This document shows positions 8,669 to 18,382 of a stretch of DNA of 52,789 bases, one piece after another. The stretch is taken from positions 1 through 52,789 of the forward strand of contig CAMFGW010000022.1 in NCBI GenBank assembly GCA_945952025.1. The letters run 5' to 3'. Under the pieces are notes generated by a model. It was not told the origin of the DNA and ran no database searches. It saw nothing but the letters and a program-made list of their open reading frames with translations. Source of the stretch: an uncultured Paracoccaceae bacterium. Its GTDB lineage: Bacteria > Pseudomonadota > Alphaproteobacteria > Rhodobacterales > Rhodobacteraceae. The translations under genes and the position numbers were made by a program. Position 1 is the first letter of the stretch, and every line of letters starts with the position of its first letter.

Positions 8669-8974
8669 ATGGCTAAGAAGTCTATGGTGAACCGCGAAGT
8701 GAAGCGTGCCAAGCTGGTCAAGCAGCACGCCGCCAAGCGGGCAGCCCTCAAGGCGGTGATCGCCGACCAGTCCAAGCCGATGGAAGATCGCTTCAAGGCG
8801 ACCCTGAAGCTGGCTGAAATGCCCCGCAACTCGTCGGCGACGCGGATCCACAACCGGTGCCAGCTTACCGGTCGTCCGCACGCCTACTATCGCAAACTCA
8901 AGCTCTCGCGGATCATGCTGCGCGACCTGGCCTCGTTCGGCCAGATCCCCGGCATGGTCAAGTCGAGCTGGTAA
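8669..8974 (+). CDS. rpsN: Small subunit ribosomal protein uS14 (zinc-free type)
   Basis: uS14 is a 30S head protein. The 101-residue long form is seen, ending [19 protein letters not shown]...GMVKSSW. The zinc-binding cysteine pairs of the short C+ form are absent, so this is the zinc-independent paralogue, as usual in proteobacteria. The stop overlaps the AAGGAGGT ribosome-binding site of rpsH. Confidence 0.97.
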   Translation: MAKKSMVNREVKRAKLVKQHAAKRAALKAVIADQSKPMEDRFKATLKLAEMPRNSSATRIHNRCQLTGRPHAYYRKLKLSRIMLRDLASFGQIPGMVKSSW

Positions 8975-8985
8975 GGAGGTCGAGA

Positions 8986-9384
8986 ATGTCGATGAACGAT
9001 CCTCTCGGCGATATGCTGACCCGCATCCGCAACGCGCAAATGCGCGGCAAGTCCACCGTCCGCACGCCGGCCTCGCGCCTGCGCGCCTGGGTTCTGGACG
9101 TGCTGAAGGACGAGGGTTACATCCGCGGCTATGAAACGGCAGAGGCGGCCAACGGCCAGCCCGAGCTGGAAATCAGCCTGAAATACTTCGAAGGCGAGCC
9201 CGTGATCCGCGAGATCAAGCGCGTCTCGAAGCCGGGCCGCCGCGTCTACGCCTCGGTCAAGGAAATCCCGCAGGTCCGCAACGGCCTCGGTCTTTCCATC
9301 GTCTCGACGCCTCGCGGCGTCATGTCGGACGCAGCCGCACGCACCGCCAATGTCGGCGGTGAAGTGCTCTGCACCGTGTTCTAA
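8986..9384 (+). CDS. rpsH: Small subunit ribosomal protein uS8
   Basis: uS8 binds the central domain of 16S rRNA and in E. coli represses the spc operon. [18 protein letters not shown] and the C-terminal [16 protein letters not shown] signature are clear; the length is 132 residues. The start at 8986 is set by a perfect AAGGAGGT at 8973-8980, although the reading frame is open further upstream inside rpsN. Confidence 0.97.
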   Translation: MSMNDPLGDMLTRIRNAQMRGKSTVRTPASRLRAWVLDVLKDEGYIRGYETAEAANGQPELEISLKYFEGEPVIREIKRVSKPGRRVYASVKEIPQVRNGLGLSIVSTPRGVMSDAAARTANVGGEVLCTVF

Positions 9385-9394
9385 GGAGGGGTCA

Positions 9395-9928
9395 ATGTCC
9401 AGAATCGGCAAGAAGCCCGTCCCCGTTCCCGGTGGCGTCACCGCGAACATCTCCGGCCAGACGATCGAGGTGAAGGGCCCGAAAGGCACCCTGAGCTTCA
9501 CGGCGACCGACGATGTCACGCTCCTGCAGGAAGGCGGCGAACTGTCCGTCAAGCCGCGCGGCACCTCGAAGCGCGCGCGCCAGCAGTGGGGCCTGTCCCG
9601 CTCGATGATCGAGAACCTGGTCACCGGCGTGACCAAGGGCTTCCGCAAGGAGCTTGAGATCAACGGCGTTGGCTACCGTGCGGCGGTGCAGGGCAACATC
9701 CTGAAACTGTCGCTCGGCTACAGCCACGATGTGAACTTCGACGTGCCGAAGGGCGTGACCGTCACGACCCCGAAGCAGACCGAGATCATCATCGAGGGCA
9801 TCGACGCCCAGCTCGTCGGCCAGGTCGCGGCCAACATCCGCGAATGGCGTGCTCCCGAGCCCTACAAGGGCAAGGGGATCAAGTACAAAGACGAGTTCAT
9901 CTTCCGCAAGGAAGGCAAGAAGAAGTAA
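9395..9928 (+). CDS. rplF: Large subunit ribosomal protein uL6
   Basis: uL6 lies at the base of the stalk near the factor-binding site. [15 protein letters not shown], the middle [16 protein letters not shown] and the end [14 protein letters not shown] are the usual marks. Start ATG 9395 follows AAGGAGGGG by a few bases and gives 177 residues. Confidence 0.97.
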   Translation: MSRIGKKPVPVPGGVTANISGQTIEVKGPKGTLSFTATDDVTLLQEGGELSVKPRGTSKRARQQWGLSRSMIENLVTGVTKGFRKELEINGVGYRAAVQGNILKLSLGYSHDVNFDVPKGVTVTTPKQTEIIIEGIDAQLVGQVAANIREWRAPEPYKGKGIKYKDEFIFRKEGKKK

Positions 9929-9940
9929 GGACGCGGGAAA

Positions 9941-10300
9941 ATGGCAAACAGCAAACGGGAACTGTTCCTCAAGCGCCGCCTGCGCGTTCGGAACAAACTT
10001 CGCAAGATGGCCGCTGGTCGCGCCCGTCTTTCGGTGCATCGCTCGTCGAAGAACATCTCTGTTCAGCTTATCGACGATGTGAAGGGCGTCACGCTCGCCG
10101 CCGCCTCGAGCCTCGAGAAGGATCTGGGAGTCGTCGGCAAGAACAACGTCGAAGCGGCGGCCAAGGTCGGCGCGGCGATCGCGGAACGGGCCAAGAAGGC
10201 GGGGGTCGAGGAGTGCTACTTCGACCGTGGCGGCTTCCTGTTCCACGGCAAGATCAAGTCTCTGGCCGACGCAGCCCGCGAGGGTGGCCTGAAGTTCTGA
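9941..10300 (+). CDS. rplR: Large subunit ribosomal protein uL18
   Basis: uL18 binds 5S rRNA with uL5. The protein has [34 protein letters not shown] and the C-terminal [24 protein letters not shown]; 119 residues is typical. It lies 12 bases after rplF and is followed by a 147-base spacer with two strong hairpins before rpsE, which is unusual inside this operon. Confidence 0.97.
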   Translation: MANSKRELFLKRRLRVRNKLRKMAAGRARLSVHRSSKNISVQLIDDVKGVTLAAASSLEKDLGVVGKNNVEAAAKVGAAIAERAKKAGVEECYFDRGGFLFHGKIKSLADAAREGGLKF

Positions 10301-10306
10301 TCGGAC

Positions 10307-10361
10307 GGGCGGCGTTCGCGCCGCCCTTGTCTACCGGCGGGTGGCCCCAAAAAAGCCACCC
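10307..10361 (+). promoter_or_regulatory. Two strong hairpins in the rplR–rpsE spacer
   Basis: GGGCGGCG (10307-10314) pairs with CGCCGCCC (10319-10326) around a TTCG tetraloop and is followed by TTGTCT, a fair terminator or attenuator. A second hairpin, GGGTGGC (10339-10345) with GCCACCC (10355-10361), has an A-rich loop. The spacer (10301-10447) is long for this operon. No confident promoter is seen in it. Confidence 0.5.
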
Positions 10362-10447
10362 CGATGATCCGGGCCATGGGCTGACGCCCGTTCGGCACCT
10401 GGATTGGTCAACACCGGCGCGAGGCGCGCCAGAAGAAGGAATGCCGC

Positions 10448-11017
10448 ATGGCAGAACGTGAAAACCGCCGCGATCGTCGCGAAGACCGTCGCGAGCGCGA
10501 GGAAACCCCGGAATTCGCCGACCGCCTGGTCGCGATCAACCGCGTCTCGAAGACCGTGAAGGGCGGCAAGCGCTTCGGCTTCGCGGCTCTGGTCGTCGTC
10601 GGCGACCAGCGCGGCCGCGTGGGCTTCGGCAAGGGCAAGGCCAAGGAAGTGCCGGAAGCGATCCGCAAGGCGACCGAGCAGGCCAAGCGCTCGCTCGTCC
10701 GCGTGCCGCTGCGCGATGGCCGCACCGTCCACCACGACATCGAGGGCCGTCATGGCGCCGGCAAGGTCGTGATCCGCACCGCCGTTCCGGGGACCGGCAT
10801 CATCGCCGGCGGCCCGATGCGCGCCGTGTTCGAGATGGTCGGCATCCAGGACGTCGTCGCCAAGTCGCTCGGTTCGCAGAACCCCTACAACATGATCCGC
10901 GCCACGATGGACGGTCTGAAGCAGGAAGCCAGCCCCCGTCAGGTGGCGGCGCGTCGCGGCAAGAAGGTCGCCGACATCCTGAAGAAGCCGGAAGCGGCTG
11001 AAGCGGCGGAGGCCTGA
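10448..11017 (+). CDS. rpsE: Small subunit ribosomal protein uS5
   Basis: uS5 is involved in decoding fidelity and mRNA unwinding. The double-stranded RNA-binding part ([26 protein letters not shown], from about residue 43) and the C-terminal [17 protein letters not shown] motif are typical. The N-terminus is rich in Arg and Glu ([14 protein letters not shown]), and the 189 residues exceed E. coli (167), as in other alphaproteobacteria. Confidence 0.97.
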   Translation: MAERENRRDRREDRREREETPEFADRLVAINRVSKTVKGGKRFGFAALVVVGDQRGRVGFGKGKAKEVPEAIRKATEQAKRSLVRVPLRDGRTVHHDIEGRHGAGKVVIRTAVPGTGIIAGGPMRAVFEMVGIQDVVAKSLGSQNPYNMIRATMDGLKQEASPRQVAARRGKKVADILKKPEAAEAAEA

Positions 11018-11018
11018 G

Positions 11019-11213
11019 ATGAGCAAGAAGAAAACCATCGTCGTCGAGCAGTATGCCTCGGCCGCGCGTCGTCCGGCGATCCAGACCGCGACGCTGAAGG
11101 GCCTTGGCCTGAACAAGATCCGCCGCCAGCGCGAGCTTGAGGACACCCCCGCCGTCCGCGGCATGGTGAACAAGGTCGCCCACATGGTGCGCATCGTCGA
11201 AGAGCGCGGCTGA
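11019..11213 (+). CDS. rpmD: Large subunit ribosomal protein uL30
   Basis: uL30 is a small peripheral 50S protein. The 64 residues include [36 protein letters not shown], the family pattern. It starts one base after the rpsE stop. In most relatives rplO follows at once; here a terminator-like hairpin and a GFA-type gene intervene. Confidence 0.95.
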   Translation: MSKKKTIVVEQYASAARRPAIQTATLKGLGLNKIRRQRELEDTPAVRGMVNKVAHMVRIVEERG

Positions 11214-11245
11214 GCCTCTGGCCTGGTCAACCTGCTGAATTGGAG

Positions 11246-11281
11246 CGCCCCCCGGGATCCCCGAGGGGGCGTTCCGCGTTT
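11246..11281 (+). terminator. Terminator-like hairpin after rpmD
   Basis: CGCCCCC (11246-11252) pairs with GGGGGCG (11265-11271), continued inward by CGGG/CCCG with a bulged A, and is followed by TTCCGCGTTT. The stem is strong but the T run is imperfect, so termination may be partial. Confidence 0.6.
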
Positions 11282-11427
11282 ATCGGGCGCCCGACGTCCT
11301 GGCCAGGGTCCGGGACCGACCTGTGCGCGTCGTAAAAACTTACCCTGCGTCAAGGCTGGGTGCTAACCTTGCCGGGCGACTCATCCCGCGCCCGGCAGGG
11401 GCGGGGACCACGACAGGGAGAAACCTC

Positions 11428-11868
11428 ATGACCACGCACTATGCCGGCGGCTGCCAGCACGTCCATGTGACCGCGAAGGCCGAGCCGATCGACAACCACG
11501 TCTGCCACTGCAATGTCTGCAAGTCCGTGACCGGCCAGCAGACTACGCATGTGGCCTTCTTCAACTGGTCGGACCTGAACGTCGACCACCCTGAGAAGAT
11601 GAACCGCCAGCCCTTCAACAAGGAGAACCCGAACGGCCCCCTGGAGCTTTGCACCTGCAAGGACTGCGGCGCGGCCCTGATGCTGGACGACAAGCAACAC
11701 CGCATCCGCGTCGCCGTGCCGAACGTCATGGGCTATGACGATGCCAAGTTCCCCAAGGCGACCTACCATGCCTTCTGGGACCTGACGAAAGGCTATGCCA
11801 AGCCCACCGACGGCCGCCCGGTCTACGAAGGCCTGCGCCCGGACTTCGTCTGGCCCGCGTCCGCCTGA
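11428..11868 (+). CDS. GFA/CENP-V-type zinc protein
   Basis: A 146-residue protein of the glutathione-dependent formaldehyde-activating (GFA) fold. Zinc ligands seen are Cys26, Cys28 and Cys31 (CHCNVC) and Cys77 and Cys80 (CKDCG). The first pair, normally CxC, is here Cys9-x-His11, so the second metal site is altered. Substrate is unknown; many members are not formaldehyde enzymes. A GGGAG site precedes ATG 11428. It lies between rpmD and rplO, each side marked by a hairpin, and looks like an insertion into the spc operon. Confidence 0.8.
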   Translation: MTTHYAGGCQHVHVTAKAEPIDNHVCHCNVCKSVTGQQTTHVAFFNWSDLNVDHPEKMNRQPFNKENPNGPLELCTCKDCGAALMLDDKQHRIRVAVPNVMGYDDAKFPKATYHAFWDLTKGYAKPTDGRPVYEGLRPDFVWPASA

Positions 11869-11903
11869 CGGGTGGCCGAAGGGGCGCGCCGAATGGTCCG
11901 GGT

Positions 11904-12105
11904 GGCAGGGGCCGGTGACCCTGCCATGCAAAGGCTTCGTCTTTTGTCCCGGCCGATGGCCCAAAGGCCATCGGCCAGCGCCCGCCCCGCCCATGGCGGG
12001 CGCTGGCCTTCGTCGGCTCAATACATCAGCGGTCCAGCGGCGACGCTTCGCTGCAGCCCGGAGGAAACGCGGATCGCGTTTCCTGATCCCGCCCGGCCCG
12101 GGCCA
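11904..12105 (+). repeat. Dispersed structured 3'-UTR element, copy A
   Basis: First of three related elements in the window; it begins 36 bases after the GFA stop on the same strand. Four hairpins in order: GGCAGGG/CCCTGCC; GGCCGATGGCC/GGCCATCGGCC with loop CAAA; AGCGCCCGCC/GGCGGGCGCT; GGAAACGCG/CGCGTTTCC. It ends in a run of C and G (GATCCCGCCCGG...). It lacks a block of about 24 bases between the third and fourth hairpins that copies B and C share. No open frame in it resembles a protein. Confidence 0.8.
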
Positions 12106-12154
12106 CATCGGACCCATGCCAAGCCGCCCCCCGACCGCGCGTTCGGGCGCCCTT

Positions 12155-12183
12155 CGGGGATCGGCAGGCAGGGGCCGACCCCG
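12155..12183 (+). terminator. Hairpin upstream of the rplO promoter
   Basis: CGGGG then TCGGC (12155-12165, with a bulged A at 12160) pairs with GCCGACCCCG (12174-12183). No T run follows. It may act as a boundary between repeat copy A and the promoter for rplO. Confidence 0.35.
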
Positions 12184-12191
12184 CAGCGCGC

Positions 12192-12218
12192 TTGCAACGA
12201 GGCGGCCGGGAGTATAAA
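12192..12218 (+). promoter_or_regulatory. Candidate promoter for rplO–secY–adk
   Basis: TTGCAA (12192-12197) and TATAAA (12213-12218) are good -35 and -10 boxes, but their spacing is only 15 bases. Transcription would start near 12225, about 90 bases before rplO. A promoter here makes sense, because the GFA gene, hairpins and repeat copy A separate rplO from rpmD. Confidence 0.5.
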
Positions 12219-12312
12219 GACCCCCGGTCGGCCCTTGCGGCCGACTCAATCATCAAGAAAAGCCGCGTGCGCCCACCTCGCTTCAGGGGCGTTTCCGGCA
12301 AGGAGAAGCGAC

Positions 12313-12789
12313 ATGAAACTCAATGAACTGCGCGACAATCCCGGCGCGGCCAAGAAGAAATTCCGCGTGGCGCGCGGCCCGGGCTCGGGCAAGGGCAAGA
12401 CCGCCGGCCGCGGCATCAAGGGCCAGTCCTCGCGCTCCGGCGTGGCGCTCGGCGGCTACGAAGGCGGCCAGATGCCGCTCTACCGTCGCCTGCCCAAGCG
12501 CGGCTTCACCACGCCGAACGCCAAGAAATTCGCCGTCGTCAACCTGGGCCTGATCCAGAAGTTCGTCGACGCGGGCAAGCTCGATCCGAAATCGGCGATC
12601 ACCGAGGACGTGCTGGTCGCCGCCGGCCTGACCGGCCGCAAGTTCGACGGCATCCGCATCCTGGCCAAGGGCGCGATCACCGCCAAGCTGAACCTCGAGG
12701 TTTCGGGCGCCTCTGCTGCGGCCGTCCAGGCGGTCGAAGCGGCGGGCGGCAGCCTGAAGGTTGCCGAGGCGGCAGCACCGGCGGCCTAG
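12313..12789 (+). CDS. rplO: Large subunit ribosomal protein uL15
   Basis: uL15 is an early 50S assembly protein. [38 protein letters not shown] shows the Gly/Lys/Arg-rich extension; [19 protein letters not shown] follows near residue 50. Starting at ATG 12313, just after AAGGAGAAG, gives 158 residues. An open frame upstream runs through the repeat element and is not protein-like. Confidence 0.97.
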   Translation: MKLNELRDNPGAAKKKFRVARGPGSGKGKTAGRGIKGQSSRSGVALGGYEGGQMPLYRRLPKRGFTTPNAKKFAVVNLGLIQKFVDAGKLDPKSAITEDVLVAAGLTGRKFDGIRILAKGAITAKLNLEVSGASAAAVQAVEAAGGSLKVAEAAAPAA

Positions 12790-12894
12790 GATTAGCCGTT
12801 GCGAGCGGCGATCCCGCCGCTTACATAGGCGAAGGTTTTCCAAGCGCCGCCGACCGGAAACCGGTTCGGCGGCGCAGTCATGAAAGAGACAGAC

Positions 12895-14256
<1,362 letters not shown>

Positions 14257-14263
14257 GGTCTCA

Positions 14264-14923
14264 ATGAAGAACATTATTCTTCTCGGACCGCCGGGCGCGG
14301 GCAAGGGCACCCAGGCCCGCAAGCTGGTCGACGAACGCGGCATGGTGCAACTCTCGACCGGCGACATGCTGCGCGAGGCCCGCACCAGTGGCACCGAAAT
14401 GGGCAGGAAGGTCGCGGCCGTCATGGACGGGGGCGAGCTGGTCACGGACGAGATCGTCATCGGCCTGATCGAGGAAAAGATCCGCGCCTCGCACGGCGCG
14501 GGCTTCATCTTCGACGGCTTCCCCCGGACGCTCGCCCAGGCAGACGCGCTTGGCGCCATGCTGCACCGGTCGGGCCAGGACCTGTCGGCGGTGATCGAGA
14601 TGCGGGTCGACGACGAGGTGCTGGTCCGCCGCATCTCTGGCCGCTTCACCTGCGGCAATTGCGGCGAGGTCTACCACGACGAGACCAAGCCCACGAAGAA
14701 GCCGGACGTCTGCGATGTCTGCGGGTCGACCGACCTGCGCCGGCGCGCCGACGACAATGCCGAAAGCCTGAAGGTCCGGCTGATGGAATACTACAAGAAG
14801 ACCTCGCCCCTGATCGGCTACTACTATGCCCTGGGCGATCTTTTCACCATCGACGGGCTCGCGCCGATCGAGGTCGTGAGCCGCGAGCTGACCGATATCC
14901 TGGACCAGCAGTCGGCGACTTGA
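14264..14923 (+). CDS. adk: Adenylate kinase, zinc-containing LID type
   Basis: Adenylate kinase interconverts AMP, ADP and ATP. The P-loop GPPGAGKGT lies at residues 8-16, and DGFPRT near residue 84. The LID domain carries Cys130, Cys133, Cys150 and Cys153, a four-Cys zinc site seen in the long bacterial form. The 219 residues fit. It is eight bases after secY, a common alphaproteobacterial arrangement. Confidence 0.96.
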   Translation: MKNIILLGPPGAGKGTQARKLVDERGMVQLSTGDMLREARTSGTEMGRKVAAVMDGGELVTDEIVIGLIEEKIRASHGAGFIFDGFPRTLAQADALGAMLHRSGQDLSAVIEMRVDDEVLVRRISGRFTCGNCGEVYHDETKPTKKPDVCDVCGSTDLRRRADDNAESLKVRLMEYYKKTSPLIGYYYALGDLFTIDGLAPIEVVSRELTDILDQQSAT

Positions 14924-15007
14924 CGCCGACGGCGAAAGCCACTAGGTCACGGCGTCTCATTGGAGAATCGCGTGGCCGCGCCTGAAAGGCGCATGCGCGA
15001 ATCATTC

Positions 15008-15070
15008 GGGGCCAGGGGCAACCCCCCGCGGCCCCGGTGTTGTGAAAAAAGGTTCTGGAACGACGGAACC
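15008..15070 (+). promoter_or_regulatory. Hairpins in the adk–rpsM spacer
   Basis: GGGGCC (15008-15013) pairs with GGCCCC (15030-15035), with GGGG/CCCC inside. A second stem, GGTTC (15051-15055) with GAACC (15066-15070), ends just before the rpsM ribosome-binding site. These may form the leader of the alpha-operon segment; no relation to the E. coli alpha-operon pseudoknot is claimed. Confidence 0.35.
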
Positions 15071-15090
15071 GCAACGAAAGGAAAGCCTGA

Positions 15091-15459
15091 GTGGCCCGTA
15101 TTGCTGGTGTCAACATCCCGACCGGGAAACGCGTCCCGATCGCGCTTCAATATATTCATGGCATCGGTCCGCAGGTCGCGGACACGATCTGCACCGCGCT
15201 GAAGATCGACCCGGCCCGCCGGGTGAACGACCTCGCCGATGCCGAGGTCCTGGCGATCCGCGAGTATATCGACGCGAACTTCACCGTCGAAGGCGACCTG
15301 CGTCGCGAAGTGACGATGAACATCAAGCGCCTGATGGACCTTGGCTGCTACCGCGGCCTGCGCCACCGCAAGGGCCTGCCGGTCCGCGGCCAGCGCACCC
15401 ATACGAACGCCCGCACCCGCAAGGGCCCGGCGAAACCCATCGCCGGCAAGAAGAAGTAA
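15091..15459 (+). CDS. rpsM: Small subunit ribosomal protein uS13
   Basis: uS13 is a 30S head protein that forms bridges to the 50[25 protein letters not shown] and the C-terminal [18 protein letters not shown] are conserved; 122 residues. The start codon is GTG, preceded by AAAGGAAAG. Note that rpmJ, often just upstream in other bacteria, is absent. Confidence 0.96.
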   Translation: MARIAGVNIPTGKRVPIALQYIHGIGPQVADTICTALKIDPARRVNDLADAEVLAIREYIDANFTVEGDLRREVTMNIKRLMDLGCYRGLRHRKGLPVRGQRTHTNARTRKGPAKPIAGKKK

Positions 15460-15474
15460 GGGGGCGTCTGAAAC

Positions 15475-15870
15475 ATGGCTCGTGATCCCAAGAACGCGCG
15501 CATGAAGCGCAAGGAACGCAAGAACATCGCCGCTGGCGTGGCGCATGTGAATTCGTCGTTCAACAACACCAAGATCCTGATCTCTGACGTGCAGGGCAAT
15601 GCGATCGCCTGGTCGTCCGCCGGCACCATGGGCTTCAAGGGCTCGCGCAAGTCGACGCCCTACGCCGCCCAGATGGCTGCCGAAGACGCCGGCCGCAAGG
15701 CGCAGGAACATGGCCTGAAAACGTTGGAAGTCGAAGTGCAGGGCCCCGGTTCGGGCCGGGAATCGGCACTTCGTGCGCTGGCGGCCGTCGGCTTCTCGAT
15801 CACGTCGATCCGCGACGTGACCCCGATCGCCCACAACGGCTGCCGCCCGCCGAAGCGTCGGCGCGTCTGA
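15475..15870 (+). CDS. rpsK: Small subunit ribosomal protein uS11
   Basis: uS11 forms the platform of the 30S near the E site. [18 protein letters not shown] near residue 23 and the closing [17 protein letters not shown] are diagnostic. The protein has 131 residues. rpsD, next in E. coli, is missing here, as is usual in alphaproteobacteria. Confidence 0.97.
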   Translation: MARDPKNARMKRKERKNIAAGVAHVNSSFNNTKILISDVQGNAIAWSSAGTMGFKGSRKSTPYAAQMAAEDAGRKAQEHGLKTLEVEVQGPGSGRESALRALAAVGFSITSIRDVTPIAHNGCRPPKRRRV

Positions 15871-15887
15871 CGATTTCAGAATAGATG

Positions 15888-15966
15888 CCGGATCGCGGTG
15901 CTGCCGCGGTCCGGTCATTGGGTGATTCCTCGGACGTCCCCCCACCTTTGGACATGGGCGGGGGAC
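15888..15966 (+). promoter_or_regulatory. Two hairpins in the rpsK–rpoA spacer
   Basis: CCGGATCGCGG (15888-15898) pairs with CCGCGGTCCGG (15904-15914) over 11 positions with one wobble. GTCCCCC (15936-15942) pairs with GGGGGAC (15960-15966), the latter ending six bases before the GGAGG of rpoA. Neither has a T run. They may tune rpoA translation relative to the ribosomal genes. Confidence 0.4.
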
Positions 15967-15985
15967 AAGAATGGAGGCGGAAGAC

Positions 15986-17002
15986 ATGATCCACAAGAAT
16001 TGGGAAAATCTCATCAAGCCGGCGCAGCTTGATGTGAAGGCCGGCAAGGACCCGCATCGGCAGGCCACGCTGACCGCCGAACCGCTTGAGCGCGGCTTCG
16101 GGCTGACGCTCGGCAACGCGCTCAGGCGCGTGCTTCTGTCTTCGCTCCAAGGCGCCGCGATCACCTCGGTGCAGATCGACAACGTGCTGCACGAGTTCTC
16201 GTCCGTCGCGGGCGTGCGCGAGGATGTGACCGACATCGTCCTGAACCTGAAGGGCGTCAGCCTGAAGATGGACGTCGAGGGGCCGAAGCGCCTGTCGATC
16301 TCGGCAAAGGGTCCGGGCGTCGTCACCGCCGGCGACATTTCGGAATCGAACGGGATCGAGGTCCTGAACAAGAAGCATGTCATCTGCCACCTGGACGATG
16401 GCGCTGACCTGTTCATGGAACTGACCGTCAACACCGGCAAGGGCTATGCCTCGGCCGACAAGAACCGGCCCGAGGATGCGCCGATCGGCCTGATCCCGAT
16501 CGACGCGATCTATTCGCCGGTCAAGAAGGTCAGCTACGAAGTCCAGCCCACCCGCGAGGGCCAGGTCCTGGACTATGACAAGCTGACGATGAAGATCGAA
16601 ACCGACGGCAGCCTGACGCCTGACGACGCAGTGGCCTATGCTGCGCGCATCCTGCAGGACCAGCTGTCGATCTTCGTGAACTTCGACGAGCCGGAAGCGG
16701 CCTCGAAGGGCGACGTGGAAGACGGGCTCGAGTTCAACCCACTTCTGCTGAAGAAGGTCGACGAGCTGGAACTGTCGGTCCGTTCGGCCAACTGCCTGAA
16801 GAACGACAACATCGTCTACATCGGCGACCTGATCCAGAAGACCGAAGCCGAGATGCTGCGCACCCCGAACTTCGGCCGCAAGTCGCTGAACGAGATCAAG
16901 GAAGTGCTCTCGGGCATGGGCCTGCACCTCGGCATGGATGTCGAGGACTGGCCGCCGGAAAACATCGAAGATCTGGCCAAGCGTTTCGAGGACCAGTTCT
17001 GA
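15986..17002 (+). CDS. rpoA: RNA polymerase alpha subunit
   Basis: Alpha scaffolds RNA polymerase assembly and contacts activators. The N-terminal domain has [20 protein letters not shown] near residue 38 and [15 protein letters not shown]; the C-terminal domain has [14 protein letters not shown] and [14 protein letters not shown], which contact UP elements and activators. Start 15986 ([12 protein letters not shown]) follows GGAGGCGG and gives 338 residues; ATG 15971 would overlap that site. Confidence 0.98.
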   Translation: MIHKNWENLIKPAQLDVKAGKDPHRQATLTAEPLERGFGLTLGNALRRVLLSSLQGAAITSVQIDNVLHEFSSVAGVREDVTDIVLNLKGVSLKMDVEGPKRLSISAKGPGVVTAGDISESNGIEVLNKKHVICHLDDGADLFMELTVNTGKGYASADKNRPEDAPIGLIPIDAIYSPVKKVSYEVQPTREGQVLDYDKLTMKIETDGSLTPDDAVAYAARILQDQLSIFVNFDEPEAASKGDVEDGLEFNPLLLKKVDELELSVRSANCLKNDNIVYIGDLIQKTEAEMLRTPNFGRKSLNEIKEVLSGMGLHLGMDVEDWPPENIEDLAKRFEDQF

Positions 17003-17118
17003 GACGACGGGGCCGGGCAACCGGCCCCAACGACCGGGCATTCCGCCCCAATAGGAGAGGGCCAAAAAACCTGCAGACCGCAGAGGGCCCCGGACAAAGC
17101 ATAAGATAGGAGACGACC

Positions 17119-17535
17119 ATGAACCACGGAGCCGGCTACCGCCGCCTGAACCGCACCGCCGAACATCGCAAGGCGCTCTTCGCCAACATGTCGGGTGCGC
17201 TGATCGAACACGAGCAGATCAAGACCACGCTGCCGAAGGCGAAGGAACTTCGCCCGATCGTCGAAAAGCTCATCACGCTCGCCAAGCGCGGCGACCTGCA
17301 CGCCCGCCGCCAAGCTGCCTCGGGCCTGAAGGAAGACCGCCACGTCGAGCGGCTCTTCGCCATCCTGGGCCCCCGCTACAAGGACCGTCAGGGCGGCTAT
17401 GTCCGCATCCTGAAAGCCGGTTTCCGCTATGGCGACATGGCCCCGATGGCGATCATCGAGTTGGTGGACCGCGACCCCGAAGCCAAGGGCGCCGCTGACC
17501 GCGCGCGCATGGCTGCGGAAGACGCCGAGAGCTGA
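17119..17535 (+). CDS. rplQ: Large subunit ribosomal protein bL17
   Basis: bL17 lies near the tunnel exit. [24 protein letters not shown] and the [26 protein letters not shown] segment are conserved; 138 residues, a little longer than E. coli (127). It is the last gene of the ribosomal cluster and is followed by a strong terminator. Confidence 0.97.
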   Translation: MNHGAGYRRLNRTAEHRKALFANMSGALIEHEQIKTTLPKAKELRPIVEKLITLAKRGDLHARRQAASGLKEDRHVERLFAILGPRYKDRQGGYVRILKAGFRYGDMAPMAIIELVDRDPEAKGAADRARMAAEDAES

Positions 17536-17567
17536 TTCTACCCCGGATCGCCGTCGCGATCCCCCGG

Positions 17568-17596
17568 ACCCGCCCACACGGGCGGGTTTTCTTTTT
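17568..17596 (+). terminator. Rho-independent terminator of the ribosomal super-operon
   Basis: ACCCGCCC (17568-17575) pairs with GGGCGGGT (17580-17587) around ACAC, followed by TTTCTTTTT. This is the clearest terminator in the window and closes the alpha-operon segment 32 bases after rplQ. Confidence 0.92.
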
Positions 17597-17605
17597 CCGG
17601 AGGTC

Positions 17606-17719
17606 GCAACAATGGGTTGCGAATTTCCTCTAACTCCCGTCATAATTGACACAAGATCGGGGCGTAGGTCGAGATGTGGCAACGCCTGGTTGACCGATTG
17701 GTGGTGCGAGTTGCACAAC
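17606..17719 (+). promoter_or_regulatory. luxR upstream region with CAAC/GTTG inverted repeats
   Basis: This stretch is visibly richer in A and T than its surroundings. It has three inverted motifs: GCAAC-N5-GTTGC (17606-17620), CAAC-N5-GTTG (17680-17692) and the palindrome GTTGCACAAC (17710-17719). A TTGACC at 17690-17695 could be a -35 box, with GCACAA 17 bases later, a weak -10. Inverted repeats upstream of a luxR gene are where a lux-box-like operator would be expected, but none matches the classic 20-bp lux box. Confidence 0.45.
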
Positions 17720-17770
17720 GCTAGGCGTGATTTGGGTTTTTTTGATGCAGGTAGTCAATCAGTGCAATTG

Positions 17771-18382
17771 ATGTCGACGAATACGGGGCTGGACTACGAG
17801 CTGCGCAAGCTCGCCTTTCTGTCGCCAGGGGGGTATTTTGTCGGGCTCCACATCCGCTTCGCCTCGCCGCTGATCTCGTTCCAGACCTACGACCAGGCCT
17901 GGCTCGACCATTACACGCAACAGGCCTACGCGCTCCGCGATCCGACGATCGCCTGGGGCTTCAGCACCGTCGGCGTCGCCCGCTGGAGCGAGTTCAACAT
18001 CCCCGACGTCTTCGGCATCCTGGCCGAGGCGAAGTCCTACAACCTGGTCTATGGCGTGACCGTGTCCTGCGGCCCGATCTCGTCGCGCACGATCGCGAGC
18101 TTTGCCCGCGCCGACCGCGAGTTCACCAATACGGAACTCGAAAGCCTGGAACAGATCGTCCGCCGCCTTCACGACATTACCGAACCGCCCGACAGCCTGA
18201 GCCGGTCGCAGATCGAGGCGCTAAACTGCGTCGCGAACGGCCTGCGGCACGCCGCCGCCGCCGCCTCTCTTGGAATTTCAGAAAGCGCCTTCAAGGCACG
18301 CCTCAATTCGGCGCGCCAAAAACTCCTTGCACGAACCACCGCGGAAGCGCTGCAACGCGCCAAGGAGTACAAGCTGCTGTGA
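17771..18382 (+). CDS. LuxR-family quorum-sensing regulator
   Basis: An acyl-homoserine-lactone-responsive transcription factor. In the N-terminal ligand domain, Trp44, Tyr48, Asp57, Pro58 and Trp72 have exactly the spacing of the five conserved ligand-site residues of LuxR. The C-terminal helix-turn-helix runs from about residue 143 (LSRSQIEALNCVANG) to 190. ATG 17771 gives 203 residues. ATG 17612, with a good GGAGGT before it, is in frame and would give 256, but its added N-terminus is unlike the family. Its stop overlaps the luxI start by four bases. Confidence 0.88.
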   Translation: MSTNTGLDYELRKLAFLSPGGYFVGLHIRFASPLISFQTYDQAWLDHYTQQAYALRDPTIAWGFSTVGVARWSEFNIPDVFGILAEAKSYNLVYGVTVSCGPISSRTIASFARADREFTNTELESLEQIVRRLHDITEPPDSLSRSQIEALNCVANGLRHAAAAASLGISESAFKARLNSARQKLLARTTAEALQRAKEYKLL

